Below, piece by piece: positions 1 through 7,994 of a stretch of DNA of 64,000 bases. Where the stretch lies: assembly GCA_944346885.1 (NCBI GenBank), contig CALVMR010000016.1, forward strand, positions 61,736-125,735. Reading direction: 5' to 3'. This DNA comes from an uncultured Clostridia bacterium. Its GTDB lineage: Bacteria; Bacillota; Clostridia; Christensenellales; Borkfalkiaceae. The position numbers and the translations under genes were made by a program. Each line of letters starts with the position of its first letter. The stretch's first letter is position 1. Under the pieces are notes generated by a model. The model was not told the origin of the DNA. It saw nothing but the letters and a program-made list of their open reading frames with translations, and ran no database searches.

Positions 1-52
1 CGCCGCCCGTGCGGCGGCTATCTTTTTGTTTGCCCCCGCCCGTGCGGCGGCA
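1..52. repeat. Two copies of a GC-rich inverted repeat downstream of lepA
   Basis: A 15-base self-complementary unit (CCGCCCGTGCGGCGG) occurs at about 3-18 and again at 37-51, separated by a T-rich spacer. Each copy folds into a short hairpin immediately after the lepA stop codon on the minus strand. They may act together as a weak transcription end or an mRNA 3' stabiliser. No long T-run follows the lepA-proximal copy, so a simple intrinsic terminator is uncertain. Confidence 0.45.
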
Positions 53-1864
53 TTATTTTTGTTTGTTCGTTTTTAAAATCGACATAAACACTTCGGAAGG
101 CACCTCGACCGAGCCTATGCTGCGCATGCGCTTTTTGCCCTCCTTTTGCTTTTCCAACAATTTCTTTTTGCGGGTGATATCGCCGCCGTAACACTTGGCA
201 AGCACGTCCTTGCGCACCGCCTTCACCGTCTCTCTGGCGATGATCTTGCCGCCGACCGCCGCTTGGATGGGGATCTCGAACAGCTGGCGCGGGATCGCCT
301 CCTTTAAATTTTCGGCAAGCTCTCTGCCGCGCGGATACGCGCGGTCTTTATGCACGATCATGGAGAGCGCGTCGCATACGTCGCCGTTGAGCAAAATATC
401 CAGCTTGACAAGCTCGCTCCGTTCATAGCCGACCAACTCGTAATCAAAGCTGGCATACCCGCGGGTGCGCGACTTCAACCCGTCAAAAAAGTCATAGATG
501 ATCTCGTTGAGCGGCAAGCGGTACAAGAGGCGCACGCGCTTTTCGTCGATATAGGTCATATCCTTGAACACGCCCCTCTTATCCTGGCACAGCTCCATGA
601 TGGCGCCGATGTATTCGGGCGGGGTATACACTTCCGCCTTGACGACGGGCTCCTCCATCCATTCGATATCCGCAGGGTCGGGCAGGTGCGAAGGATTGTC
701 TACATAAAACTCTTCCCCGTCCGTTTTGTGCACGCGGTAAGAAACGGAGGGCGCCGTCGTGATGATATCCAGCCCGAACTCCCGTTCGATGCGCTCTTGA
801 ATGATCTCCATGTGCAGCAGCCCCAAAAAGCCGCAGCGGAACCCGAAGCCGAGCGCCACGGAGGTGTCCGGTTCAAAGATGAGCGAGGCGTCGTTGAGTT
901 GCAACTTCAACAACGCGTCTTTCAGGTCGTTGAACTTACTCCCGTCCAAAGGATAAATGCCGCAGAACACAACGGGCTGCACTTTTTTATAGCCGGGTAG
1001 CGGTTCGGCGGCAGGCTTGCGCGCGTCGGTGAGCGTATCGCCCACGGCAACGTCTTGAATGCTTTTGATGCTCGCCGCCACATACCCCACTTCGCCCGCG
1101 TTCAAACTGTCTTTGGGCAGAAGCTTCGGGTTAAAGGTGCCCACTTCGGTCACCTCGTACTGCTTGTCCGAGCGGAAAGTCCGGATCAGATCCCCCACCC
1201 GCACGCTGCCGTCCTTGATCCGCACAAAGAGGATGACCCCTTTATAGTTGTCGTAATAACTGTCAAAGATCAGCGCTTTGAGCGGCGCTTCGGTATCCCC
1301 CTTGGGCGCGGGGATCTTTGCCACGATCTGTTCGAGGATGGCGCCGATGTTCGTGCCCTCCTTGGCGGAAACGCAAGGCGCATCGGAAGCGTCTAACCCG
1401 ATCACCTCCTCGATCTCCCGCCTCGTCCCCTCCGGGTCGGCGGAAGGGAGGTCGATCTTGTTGATGACGGGCACGATCTCCAAATCGTTTTCCAGCGCCA
1501 AATACACGTTTGCCAGCGTCTGCGCTTCGATGCCCTGGGTCGCGTCCACCACGAGGATCGCCCCTTCGCACGCGGCAAGCGAGCGGGAAACTTCATAAGT
1601 GACGTCCACATGCCCCGGCGTGTCGATGAGGTTGAACTCGTATTCGCACCCGTCCGCCGCGGTATAGTACATGCGCACGGGGGTAAGTTTGATGGTGATG
1701 CCGCGCTCTCGCTCCAAGTCCATCGAATCGAGCAACTGGTTTTCCATGTCTCGCGCGGAAACCTGCCCCGTAAGCTCCATCAACCGGTCCGCGATCGTGC
1801 TCTTGCCGTGATCGATGTGCGCGATGATGCAAAAATTCCGAATGTATTTGTTTGCCTGCGCCAT
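53..1864 (-). CDS. lepA: Elongation factor 4 (LepA), ribosome-binding GTPase
   Basis: LepA is a translational GTPase that binds stalled or rotated 70S ribosomes and affects elongation and initiation fidelity; it acts in the cytosol. The 603-residue length fits the family. The GTPase P-loop region reads AHIDHGKST near residue 15, the G3 motif DTPGHVD follows near residue 85, and NKID is present as G4. The C-terminal end ([12 protein letters not shown]) is the LepA-specific tail. I chose the ATG at 1864 because GGAG lies 7 bases upstream; the open frame continues 19 codons further but without a ribosome site. It is transcribed from the divergent promoter at 1893-1921 and appears monocistronic, followed by two hairpins. 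Confidence 0.96.
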   Translation of the reverse strand: MAQANKYIRNFCIIAHIDHGKSTIADRLMELTGQVSARDMENQLLDSMDLERERGITIKLTPVRMYYTAADGCEYEFNLIDTPGHVDVTYEVSRSLAACEGAILVVDATQGIEAQTLANVYLALENDLEIVPVINKIDLPSADPEGTRREIEEVIGLDASDAPCVSAKEGTNIGAILEQIVAKIPAPKGDTEAPLKALIFDSYYDNYKGVILFVRIKDGSVRVGDLIRTFRSDKQYEVTEVGTFNPKLLPKDSLNAGEVGYVAASIKSIQDVAVGDTLTDARKPAAEPLPGYKKVQPVVFCGIYPLDGSKFNDLKDALLKLQLNDASLIFEPDTSVALGFGFRCGFLGLLHMEIIQERIEREFGLDIITTAPSVSYRVHKTDGEEFYVDNPSHLPDPADIEWMEEPVVKAEVYTPPEYIGAIMELCQDKRGVFKDMTYIDEKRVRLLYRLPLNEIIYDFFDGLKSRTRGYASFDYELVGYERSELVKLDILLNGDVCDALSMIVHKDRAYPRGRELAENLKEAIPRQLFEIPIQAAVGGKIIARETVKAVRKDVLAKCYGGDITRKKKLLEKQKEGKKRMRSIGSVEVPSEVFMSILKTNKQK

Positions 1865-1892
1865 ACAACTGCTCCGAAAAAAACTCCATTCT

Positions 1893-1955
1893 ATTATAGT
1901 AAAATCCCTGTTTTTTTGCAAGCGAATTGCAAAACCTTACCGCATGTGTTATAAT
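1893..1955. promoter_or_regulatory. Divergent back-to-back promoters for lepA and the GDPD gene
   Basis: On the minus strand a TTGCAA (1916-1921) and TATAAT (1893-1898) are separated by 17 bases and point to lepA. On the plus strand TTGCAA (1927-1932) and TATAAT (1950-1955), again 17 bases apart, point to the phosphodiesterase gene. The two -35 boxes are only 5 bases apart, so RNA polymerase binding is probably mutually exclusive. Confidence 0.8.
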
Positions 1956-1986
1956 AGAGAAAACAAAATGCAAAAGAGGCTTGCTT

Positions 1987-2742
1987 ATGCGTATCCCGAA
2001 GAACAGTTTTCTCCGCGGCACCCCCATCGCCCACCGCGGGCTGCACAACGTTGCCGAAGGCGTGCCCGAAAATTCGTACGCCGCCTTTGAAAAGGCGATC
2101 GCGCTCGGCTATGCGATCGAAACGGATGTGCGGCTGACCAAGGACGGCGCGCTTGTGCTCTTCCATGACGATAGCATGGAACGGCTGACGGGAGAGAGCG
2201 GCGAAGTCCGCGCGCGCACGCTGGAAGAACTGCGGCGCATCCGTCTGCTCGGCGCGGACGAACCCATCCCCGAATTCAGAGAATTTTTAAAAAAGATCGA
2301 CGGGCGCGCGCCCTTGTTGATCGAACTCAAAAACGAGCCCTGCCGCAAGGAATTTGTGCAAAAAGTGCTCGCCGTCCTTGACGGCTACAAGGGGGAATTT
2401 GCGTTGCAGACGTTTGAGCCGCGCATTTTGGCGCAGATCAAAAAACAGGCGCCGCACATTCTGCGCGGGCAGCTTGCCTGCGCAAACTGCGGCGAAAAGA
2501 GCGCGCTGCGGCGCTGGATCATCCGCTACATGCCCTTCAACGCCGCCAACAAACCGGATTTTATCAGCTACTGCTCCGCCGACCTGCCCTACCGCAGAGC
2601 AAAGCGGCGCGGCGCTTTGCTGCTCTGCTGGACGGTGCGCGACGCGGACGAATACCTGCGCGTAAAGCCGATGACCGACAACGTGATCTTCGAGCGCATC
2701 CGCCCCGAACAGCTGTACGTCACCTGCGGGCAACACAAATAG
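1987..2742 (+). CDS. Glycerophosphodiester phosphodiesterase family protein
   Basis: This enzyme is expected to hydrolyse glycerophosphodiesters to glycerol 3-phosphate and an alcohol. The 251-residue protein shows the family's catalytic signature: HRG at residues 16-18, an E-x-D metal pair (ETDVR) near residue 50 and the second histidine in FHDD near 62. No signal peptide is seen, so it is likely cytosolic. ATG 1987 is preceded by AAGAGG; an upstream TTG in frame overlaps the promoter and is unlikely. It has its own promoter (1927-1955). The substrate is not shown by sequence; teichoic-acid or phospholipid breakdown products are the usual candidates. Confidence 0.88.
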   Translation: MRIPKNSFLRGTPIAHRGLHNVAEGVPENSYAAFEKAIALGYAIETDVRLTKDGALVLFHDDSMERLTGESGEVRARTLEELRRIRLLGADEPIPEFREFLKKIDGRAPLLIELKNEPCRKEFVQKVLAVLDGYKGEFALQTFEPRILAQIKKQAPHILRGQLACANCGEKSALRRWIIRYMPFNAANKPDFISYCSADLPYRRAKRRGALLLCWTVRDADEYLRVKPMTDNVIFERIRPEQLYVTCGQHK

Positions 2743-2787
2743 CGCCCGCTGCCGCAAACACCCTTTTGAACGAACGGAGCACCTTTG

Positions 2788-4764
2788 ATGAACGGGATCG
2801 GTAACATCATACGGATATACCGAAAAAAGCGCGGATTGACGCAGCTGTGCCTTGCCATGCGCCTCGGCGTGACGCCGCAAGCCGTCGGAAAGTGGGAACG
2901 CGGCGAGAGCGAGCCGGACCTGACCTTGCTGTGCCCGCTCGCCAAAGAGCTGAACGTGACACTGGAAACGCTGTTCGGCAAGGGGCAAAGCGGCGGCTTT
3001 CCCGCGGGCGACGATTTTTCCGCAGGCGGCAATAGCTCTGCGGGCGGAAGTCCGTCCGCGTTTTTTTGCGCCGACAAACTGCGTGAAAACTTAAAAAACC
3101 GCCGCCTCGCCGCAGGGCTGACGCAGGCGGAACTTGCCGCCAAACTTTCCGTGCGTCCGCAAACCGTATCCAAATGGGAAACGGGCATATGCGCTCCGGA
3201 TATCGGCTACTGCACGCAGCTGTGCGCCCTGTACGGCATCACGCCCACCGCCCTGCTCACCGAAGATTGCCCGCCCGCCGAAAAAGACTGCCCCGCCCGC
3301 AGCGGCGCGACCGAAAAAACAACCGAAAGCCTTCCGACAGGAGCGGGCGGCGAACGCAACGCGCGCGGAAACGGTACATACGGAAACGATCTGCGCGAAA
3401 GCAATTTGAGCGGAAACGATCTGCGCGGAAACGATCTGCGCGGCGCGGAGCGCAACATCGCCGCCAGCTCGCCCGCCGACGCTCTATCGGCGGCGGAAAG
3501 CGCCCGCACGGCATTGCCTTTGCTCATACGGATCCGAAACTATTTTATCCGAAAGCCGCTGCGGCTGCTGGCGCTGCTGCTCTGCTCTCTCTTGCTCGTA
3601 ACGGCAACGTGCACGCCGCTGCTGCTCGGCGGGTCCGCCTCTTCGCCTTCCTTGGAAGGCGAAGACCCGACCGAAACAATCGAACCGCAGCCCCCTTCGG
3701 GCGATCCGGACGAGCCGAACGACCCCTCCCCGCCCGACACCTCCGGCGACGAACAGGGCGGCGAACAAGGCGGCGAACAGGGCGGCTCCTCTTCCGAAGA
3801 CGACGAAGAAAACGACCCGCCCGACGGCGGCGAAACCGAAAAAGACCCCGACGAAGGCGGCGACCCGCCGACCGAACCGGAGGAGCCGCCCGCCGTGCTC
3901 AATTACTGCACGCTGACCTTTTACGACGGGCTGCAAAACACCTCTCCGGGCGACAACGGCATATTCGGGCAGGGAGAGGTGCCCGAAGGCACCGTACTTG
4001 TGTTGGAGGAACAGCCCGACCAGCTCCCCGCGCAAACGCTTATCGGCTATTACAACGGCGAAGCGTGTTTCGACTTCGGCGGTTTGGGGAGCACGCGCTT
4101 TGACGACTACAACTCTTACGGCTGTTTCGACGAAGAGGGCGAACTGATCGGCTTCCCTCTGACCGTGACCGAAAACACCGACTTTTACATGGAAGCCGAC
4201 CCGCTCTGGATCGATTACTTTGCCTACGATACCTACGCCGAACAGACGATCGCACAGGAGATCTGCACCATCCTGCGGGGCGCGTGCGAAACGCTCTCCT
4301 CTCTGCCGCAAATCTACGAAGCGGTGCGGCAATACGCCGCCGCACACCCCGAAACTTCGCGCAGCGTCCTGCTCGGCTGGGCGGGCGTTCCGCCCGAAAC
4401 GATCGAAATAACCGTCGGCGCGGAAGAGCTGCCCGTCACCATCCCCTGGATCGGCGGCAATTTCTCCACCCTGCGCGAACGGCTTGCGCAGTTTGCGCAA
4501 ACCGACCCGAAAACGGCAGAGCGCATCCGCACCCTCGTCAACGAGCAATTTCTGATTCCGCAGGCATATTTCTTCTACGCCTTGGCAAACGAAGATATCC
4601 CGCTCGAACAGGGCGCCGTGACCGCCCTCTCCTACTTTGCGGCGTTTGCCCAAACCATGCCCGCCTACCACGCCGCCGCATATGCGGCGTTCATGGACGG
4701 GCACGCAAACGTTCCCGCCTGCGCACTTCCCGCCGTGACCATCGGCGCGCAATACCTCGTTTGA
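2788..4764 (+). CDS. Membrane-tethered protein with two N-terminal Xre-type HTH domains
   Basis: The protein is about 658 residues. Two Cro/CI-type HTH domains occupy roughly residues 5-65 and 95-158; both keep the QAVGKWERG / QTVSKWETG recognition-helix signature, so both should bind DNA. A low-complexity stretch at about 165-245 includes repeats of NDLRG/SNLSG. One hydrophobic segment (about 258-283) follows, then an acidic Pro/Asp/Glu/Gly spacer (about 288-370) and a C-terminal region of about 285 residues that would lie outside the cell and that I do not recognise. The start is ATG 2788 (a TTG immediately precedes it) with GGAG 8 bases upstream. The layout suggests a one-component transmembrane regulator coupling an outside signal to cytoplasmic DNA binding; this is inference. 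A hairpin with a T-run at 4826-4868 follows. Confidence 0.75.
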   Translation: MNGIGNIIRIYRKKRGLTQLCLAMRLGVTPQAVGKWERGESEPDLTLLCPLAKELNVTLETLFGKGQSGGFPAGDDFSAGGNSSAGGSPSAFFCADKLRENLKNRRLAAGLTQAELAAKLSVRPQTVSKWETGICAPDIGYCTQLCALYGITPTALLTEDCPPAEKDCPARSGATEKTTESLPTGAGGERNARGNGTYGNDLRESNLSGNDLRGNDLRGAERNIAASSPADALSAAESARTALPLLIRIRNYFIRKPLRLLALLLCSLLLVTATCTPLLLGGSASSPSLEGEDPTETIEPQPPSGDPDEPNDPSPPDTSGDEQGGEQGGEQGGSSSEDDEENDPPDGGETEKDPDEGGDPPTEPEEPPAVLNYCTLTFYDGLQNTSPGDNGIFGQGEVPEGTVLVLEEQPDQLPAQTLIGYYNGEACFDFGGLGSTRFDDYNSYGCFDEEGELIGFPLTVTENTDFYMEADPLWIDYFAYDTYAEQTIAQEICTILRGACETLSSLPQIYEAVRQYAAAHPETSRSVLLGWAGVPPETIEITVGAEELPVTIPWIGGNFSTLRERLAQFAQTDPKTAERIRTLVNEQFLIPQAYFFYALANEDIPLEQGAVTALSYFAAFAQTMPAYHAAAYAAFMDGHANVPACALPAVTIGAQYLV

Positions 4765-4825
4765 CCCGCATTTTGCGGCGCAAAGCCCGATATAGCATAA
4801 AAAAACAACTGAATTGCGAGAAAAA

Positions 4826-4868
4826 AACAGCGAAAACGCAAAATCGTAGACGCTGTTTTTTCTTTTTT
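4826..4868 (+). terminator. Probable terminator after the double-HTH gene
   Basis: AACAGCG (4826-4832) pairs with CGCTGTT (4851-4857) across an 18-base loop and runs into a T-rich tract up to 4868. The stem is short, so efficiency is uncertain. Confidence 0.5.
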
Positions 4869-4931
4869 GCGCTATGATAGAACCATCGATAAACCCAATT
4901 ACGGGTCAGCGCTGTCCCCTGCAAGGACAAA

Positions 4932-5138
4932 ATGAGAAAATCTGAAATTTTGCTGTTTCTCTTTCACCAACTGCATACGGGCAAACCCGTAAGCAGAGCC
5001 GCTTTTTGCAGCGACACGCATATCTCCGAACGCTCTTTCTACCGCTATTTGAACGATATCCGCAATTTTATCGTGGAATTCGGGCTGCCGAAAGAACTTC
5101 AGGAAGAGGGCGGAAACTACTATCTCGCGGATGTTTGA
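4932..5138 (+). CDS. Small stand-alone helix-turn-helix protein
   Basis: The 68-residue product looks like the winged HTH_11 domain found at the N-terminus of WYL-domain and DeoR-type regulators. The recognition helix is ISERSFYRYLNDIR (residues 31-44). There is no ligand-binding domain after it, because the frame stops at 5138. AAGGA precedes the ATG by 6 bases, supporting translation. It could be a complete mini-regulator or the surviving N-terminus of a longer WYL-type protein; the downstream 250 bases hold only hairpins and no continuation in any frame that I could recognise. Confidence 0.6.
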   Translation: MRKSEILLFLFHQLHTGKPVSRAAFCSDTHISERSFYRYLNDIRNFIVEFGLPKELQEEGGNYYLADV

Positions 5139-5165
5139 GCCGCAAAAAAAACAACGCCCCTTTGC

Positions 5166-5383
5166 ACGCTTGCGGCGCTTCCTCCGCAAGCGTTACCTTG
5201 CCCTTAAAAAAACACTCCTTCGCGCTCTTGCGGCGCTTCCGCCGCAAGAGCGTCCGCATTCCCCCTTAAAAAAACCTCTACTGCGCAGCCATCCCCGCAC
5301 GGCAAAGCCGAACGGGGATGGTATCAAAAAGGAGGATGCCGCGGCAAACTGCCGCAGCCGAATGAAAAGCGGCTCTGCAAGCC
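5166..5383. repeat. Cluster of five consecutive stem-loops in a gene-free stretch
   Basis: Between the small HTH gene and the next gene lie about 250 bases without coding potential. They contain five hairpins: 5166-5193 (stem ACGCTTGCGG), 5223-5252 (CGCTCTTGCGGC), 5289-5321 (CCATCCCCG), 5341-5356 (GCGGCA) and about 5366-5383 (GCGGCT). The first two are followed by similar CCTTAAAAAAAC tracts and share a TTGCGGCGCTTC core, so they look like a duplicated unit. They could be tandem terminators for the convergent genes on either side. Confidence 0.65.
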
Positions 5384-5388
5384 GCAGT

Positions 5389-6015
5389 TCAGGATTGATG
5401 CTTGTTGTAAACGATGGGCATCTGCCCTTTGCACCGATCGCCGACGACCAGATCGAACAGGCACTGCACGAGATTTTCGGTGGAAACGCCCGTCTTTGCC
5501 TTTTCCGCGCCGTCTGCAAGCACATAGCCCGCCTTGGAATGTTTGAGGTACGGATTCATGTATCGCACAACGGTATAGTCTAACCCAGAACCGCGCACCT
5601 CTTCGCAGCACTTGCACGCCTCGCGGTAAGCGTGCGGGAAAAAGCGGCGCAATATTTTACCGAAGCCGCGCGCCGCGCGCCCCTGCTCCTGCGCCTGTTC
5701 CGCCACGGGAACCGTTAAAAACAGGCGTTTTTTGCCGCAGGCATGCATGGCGGCGATCACCTGCGCCAACCCGTCGGCACAGGGCGTCCGCTCGTCCTTG
5801 CGCTTGCCGCGCAGCTGCTGCGGCGGGCACATGCAAACAACGGCGTCCGCCTCCGCGACCAGGTTCCGCAGCTCCTGCGCCGCCTCCTCGCTTTCGGCTG
5901 TTTCCGCCTGAAAAAGCTCTCCTCCGTACGGCAAAACACGGTCTCCGTGTTCGGTAAACTTTTTTACGAGCAGATCCCCTGCTTCCGAAGATGCCCAAAA
6001 CAATGCAACGTTCAT
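5389..6015 (-). CDS. NAD(P)-binding NmrA/SDR-like oxidoreductase
   Basis: The 208-residue protein has the size and C-terminal pattern of atypical SDR/NmrA-like proteins (GSGLDYTVVRYMNPYL near residues 153-168). The usual N-terminal glycine-rich GxxGxxG loop is poorly kept: the strand-turn reads FWASSEAG at residues 6-13, so cofactor binding may be altered. A cysteine-rich patch (CKCCEEV) sits near residue 145. It is transcribed divergently from the OhrR-like regulator from a near-consensus promoter that overlaps a palindrome, so it is probably that regulator's target. A role in redox or electrophile stress is inferred from this pairing; the substrate is unknown. Confidence 0.65.
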   Translation of the reverse strand: MNVALFWASSEAGDLLVKKFTEHGDRVLPYGGELFQAETAESEEAAQELRNLVAEADAVVCMCPPQQLRGKRKDERTPCADGLAQVIAAMHACGKKRLFLTVPVAEQAQEQGRAARGFGKILRRFFPHAYREACKCCEEVRGSGLDYTVVRYMNPYLKHSKAGYVLADGAEKAKTGVSTENLVQCLFDLVVGDRCKGQMPIVYNKHQS

Positions 6016-6049
6016 AGCGCTTCTTTCCGTACAAGTTTTATGCTATTCT

Positions 6050-6114
6050 ATTGTACACAATTATTTTGTGTTTGTCAATATTTCTCTTGACATTTTTTTA
6101 ATTTGTGTTAAAAT
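6050..6114. promoter_or_regulatory. Overlapping divergent promoters with an embedded palindromic operator
   Basis: Leftward: TTGACA (6073-6078 as tgtcaa), 17-base spacer, TACAAT (6050-6055). Rightward: TTGACA (6087-6092), 16-base spacer, TAAAAT (6109-6114). The inverted repeat ACACAA-N5-TTGTGT (6055-6071) lies inside the leftward spacer, and a further TTTGTGTT half-site lies at about 6103-6110. A MarR-family dimer bound here would block both promoters. The rightward start point would fall at about 6120-6122, next to the ATG at 6123. Confidence 0.75.
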
Positions 6115-6122
6115 ATTAGCAA

Positions 6123-6560
6123 ATGGATCTTGCAAACGATGAACTTTTAAAATTGGATAACGAAGTGGGCTTTGCGCTGTATGCCTGTTCAAAGGGATTG
6201 ATCCGAAAGTACAACCCCGTTTTGGAGAGGCTCGGTTTAACGTACACTTCGTACCTTGCCATGCTGGCGCTTTGGGAGCAGGACGGCATCAGCGTTTCCG
6301 AATTGGGGAAAAAGCTGTATTTGGATTCCGGCACACTGACCCCTCTTTTAAAAAAAATGGAAAAACAGGGGCTGCTGCAACGCCGCCGCGACCGCGAAGA
6401 CGAGCGCATCGTGCTCATTGCCTTGACCCCGAAGGGGCGAGACTTGCAGGCGAAAACCGAGCGCACCGTTTCCGCCCTCAACAACACCCTGCGCCTGCTG
6501 CGGGAAAGCTCGCTGTTCTCCGACCTCAAACGCCTGCTCGGCGAACTGTATGAAATTTAA
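6123..6560 (+). CDS. MarR-family regulator, OhrR-like
   Basis: The 145-residue winged-helix protein closely follows the OhrR organic-peroxide sensor: LYLDSGTLTPLLKKME (residues 67-82) is the DNA-recognition region and RRRDREDERIV the wing. Tyrosines at about residues 30 and 41 match the OhrR sensing tyrosines. The peroxidatic cysteine position (OhrR Cys15) is Gly16 here, but a cysteine occurs at residue 22 (ALYACSK). It may therefore sense differently, or not sense peroxide. No ribosome site precedes the ATG and the -10 box ends 8 bases before it, so the transcript may be leaderless. It likely represses itself and the divergent oxidoreductase. Confidence 0.85.
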   Translation: MDLANDELLKLDNEVGFALYACSKGLIRKYNPVLERLGLTYTSYLAMLALWEQDGISVSELGKKLYLDSGTLTPLLKKMEKQGLLQRRRDREDERIVLIALTPKGRDLQAKTERTVSALNNTLRLLRESSLFSDLKRLLGELYEI

Positions 6561-6577
6561 AACCAAAAAGCATTGCA

Positions 6578-6612
6578 AGCGCCTCCCGCATTTTTGCGGG
6601 AGGCGCTATTTT
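6578..6612. terminator. Bidirectional terminator between the marR-like and PhnP-like genes
   Basis: A 13-base perfect stem (6578-6590 with 6595-6607) has a T5 loop and is followed by ATTTTTG on the plus strand; on the minus strand an A/T-rich side serves the convergent gene. Confidence 0.85.
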
Positions 6613-6643
6613 TGCTTTGAAAGCATGCGCTATCCTCTTCCTG

Positions 6644-7483
6644 TCATACCGTAACTTCCAACCCGTCGTACGCGGCAATGAAGCCGCGGGCGGCGGCAGC
6701 TGCCCCGATCCGATCCCGAAAAGGCGCGCTATTGTGCGAAAAATGCGTCACATAGTACTTCGCATATGGCTTTACAACGCCGTATTTTACCAATTTTTCG
6801 CGCACGATCTCATTTTCCGCAAAGCCCATGTGCCTGCCGGAAGCGCTGTGCTCCCCGTCTGCCTGCGTACAATCGAGGCTGACGAGGTCGGCACAGATCC
6901 CGCGTTCTGCCAGCGCGGCGTAACACGCTTCGCGCAAGGTGCCCGTATCGTTTAAATAGAGCAGCGTTTTTCCGTCCTTGGAAACGGCGTACAGCAGCGC
7001 ATCTTCTTTGGGCGTATGCGAAGCGGGAAGCGCAAGCACGCTATACCCTGCCGCCGTAAACGAATCGTACGGGGAAACGGTATGAAAGCGCAGCCCCTCC
7101 GCAACGCAGCTGCGCAGCTCGCGGCGGGTGCCCTCTTCAAACACCGCACGAACTTCGGCATTTCCGTAAAGTTCGAGCACGGGCTCGCGCATGCCGCTTG
7201 CAAACTTGTAGCCGCGGTTGACAAACTCCTGCGCGTAAAAATGGTCTGTATGCGAATGCGTTACGAGCAGCGCGCGCACGGCGGAGAGATCGACACCGAA
7301 CTGCAACGCGTGCTGGTACGTATCGGGCGGAAAATCGATGAGCAACACCCCGTCTATGAGTGCCTGCGAACGGGTGCGGCGCTCGCGCGCAAGATCGGCG
7401 CGCGCCGCCGTGCAATTTGCACAGTTGCAAAAAACAGCGGGAAACCCTTCCGCCGCGGATGTTCCCAAATAGCGGATCTTCAT
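6644..7483 (-). CDS. Metallo-beta-lactamase-fold hydrolase, PhnP-like
   Basis: The 279-residue protein belongs to the MBL-fold group that includes PhnP (cyclic phosphodiesterase). The zinc motif THSHTDH lies near residue 75, with further ligands in ASHTPK and the C-terminal THFSHN. Two cysteines (CNCANC) near residue 20 are the extra structural zinc site typical of PhnP-like enzymes. I prefer ATG 7483 over 7489 because GAGG then lies 7 bases upstream. It begins 9 bases after the dtd stop and is co-transcribed with it. No phosphonate genes are nearby, so the physiological substrate is not clear. Confidence 0.8.
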   Translation of the reverse strand: MKIRYLGTSAAEGFPAVFCNCANCTAARADLARERRTRSQALIDGVLLIDFPPDTYQHALQFGVDLSAVRALLVTHSHTDHFYAQEFVNRGYKFASGMREPVLELYGNAEVRAVFEEGTRRELRSCVAEGLRFHTVSPYDSFTAAGYSVLALPASHTPKEDALLYAVSKDGKTLLYLNDTGTLREACYAALAERGICADLVSLDCTQADGEHSASGRHMGFAENEIVREKLVKYGVVKPYAKYYVTHFSHNSAPFRDRIGAAAAARGFIAAYDGLEVTV

Positions 7484-7492
7484 TTGCATTCC

Positions 7493-7930
7493 TCAACATT
7501 CATACACGATGGTAACGGGCCCGTCGTTCCCCTGTTCGATGTGCATATCCGCACCGAACACCCCCGTACGGACGAGGACCCCCAGCGCGGAGAGCCGCTG
7601 CGCCACACTCTCGTACAGCGGCGCGGCAAGCTCCGGGCGGGCGGCGCCCGTAAAGCTCGGACGGTTGCCGCGCGAACAATCTCCGTACAGCGTAAACTGT
7701 GAAACGAGCAAAACTTCGCCGCCGCTCTCGCATACGCTGCGGTTCATCTTCCCCGCCTCGTCCGCAAAGATGCGCAGCGCCGCGATCTTTTTCGCCATTG
7801 CCGCGGCGCGCTCCTGCGTATCCTGCGGCGAAACGCCGAGGTAAACGACAAGCCCGCGCCCGATCTCGGCGCGGTAATCTTCCGCCACGGTCAATACCGC
7901 ACGGGTAACACGTTGGATAACAGCCCTCAT
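7493..7930 (-). CDS. dtd: D-aminoacyl-tRNA deacylase
   Basis: Dtd removes D-amino acids (and glycine from mischarged tRNA-Ala) from tRNAs in the cytosol. The 145-residue length is normal. The N-terminal MRAVIQRV, the SQFTLYGD active-site segment (about residues 77-84) and the C-terminal NDGPVTI cross-subunit Gly-Pro motif are all present. GGAG lies 7 bases before ATG 7930. It heads a two-gene unit with the MBL-fold hydrolase. Confidence 0.95.
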   Translation of the reverse strand: MRAVIQRVTRAVLTVAEDYRAEIGRGLVVYLGVSPQDTQERAAAMAKKIAALRIFADEAGKMNRSVCESGGEVLLVSQFTLYGDCSRGNRPSFTGAARPELAAPLYESVAQRLSALGVLVRTGVFGADMHIEQGNDGPVTIVYEC

Positions 7931-7951
7931 GGTCGCTCCGTTTTTGAAAAG

Positions 7952-7979
7952 AGAGCCGCGCAACCCCTTGCGCGGCTCT
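7952..7979 (-). terminator. Terminator after efp
   Basis: A 12-base perfect stem (7952-7963 with 7968-7979) with a four-base loop lies just past the efp stop on the minus strand and is followed by CTTTTC and more T residues. Confidence 0.8.
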
Positions 7980-7994
7980 TCTGCCTTGCCTGCC

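Noticed and set aside
5166..5383. The hairpin cluster as a CRISPR array
   Set aside because: The units are not equal repeats with unique spacers and no cas genes are near.
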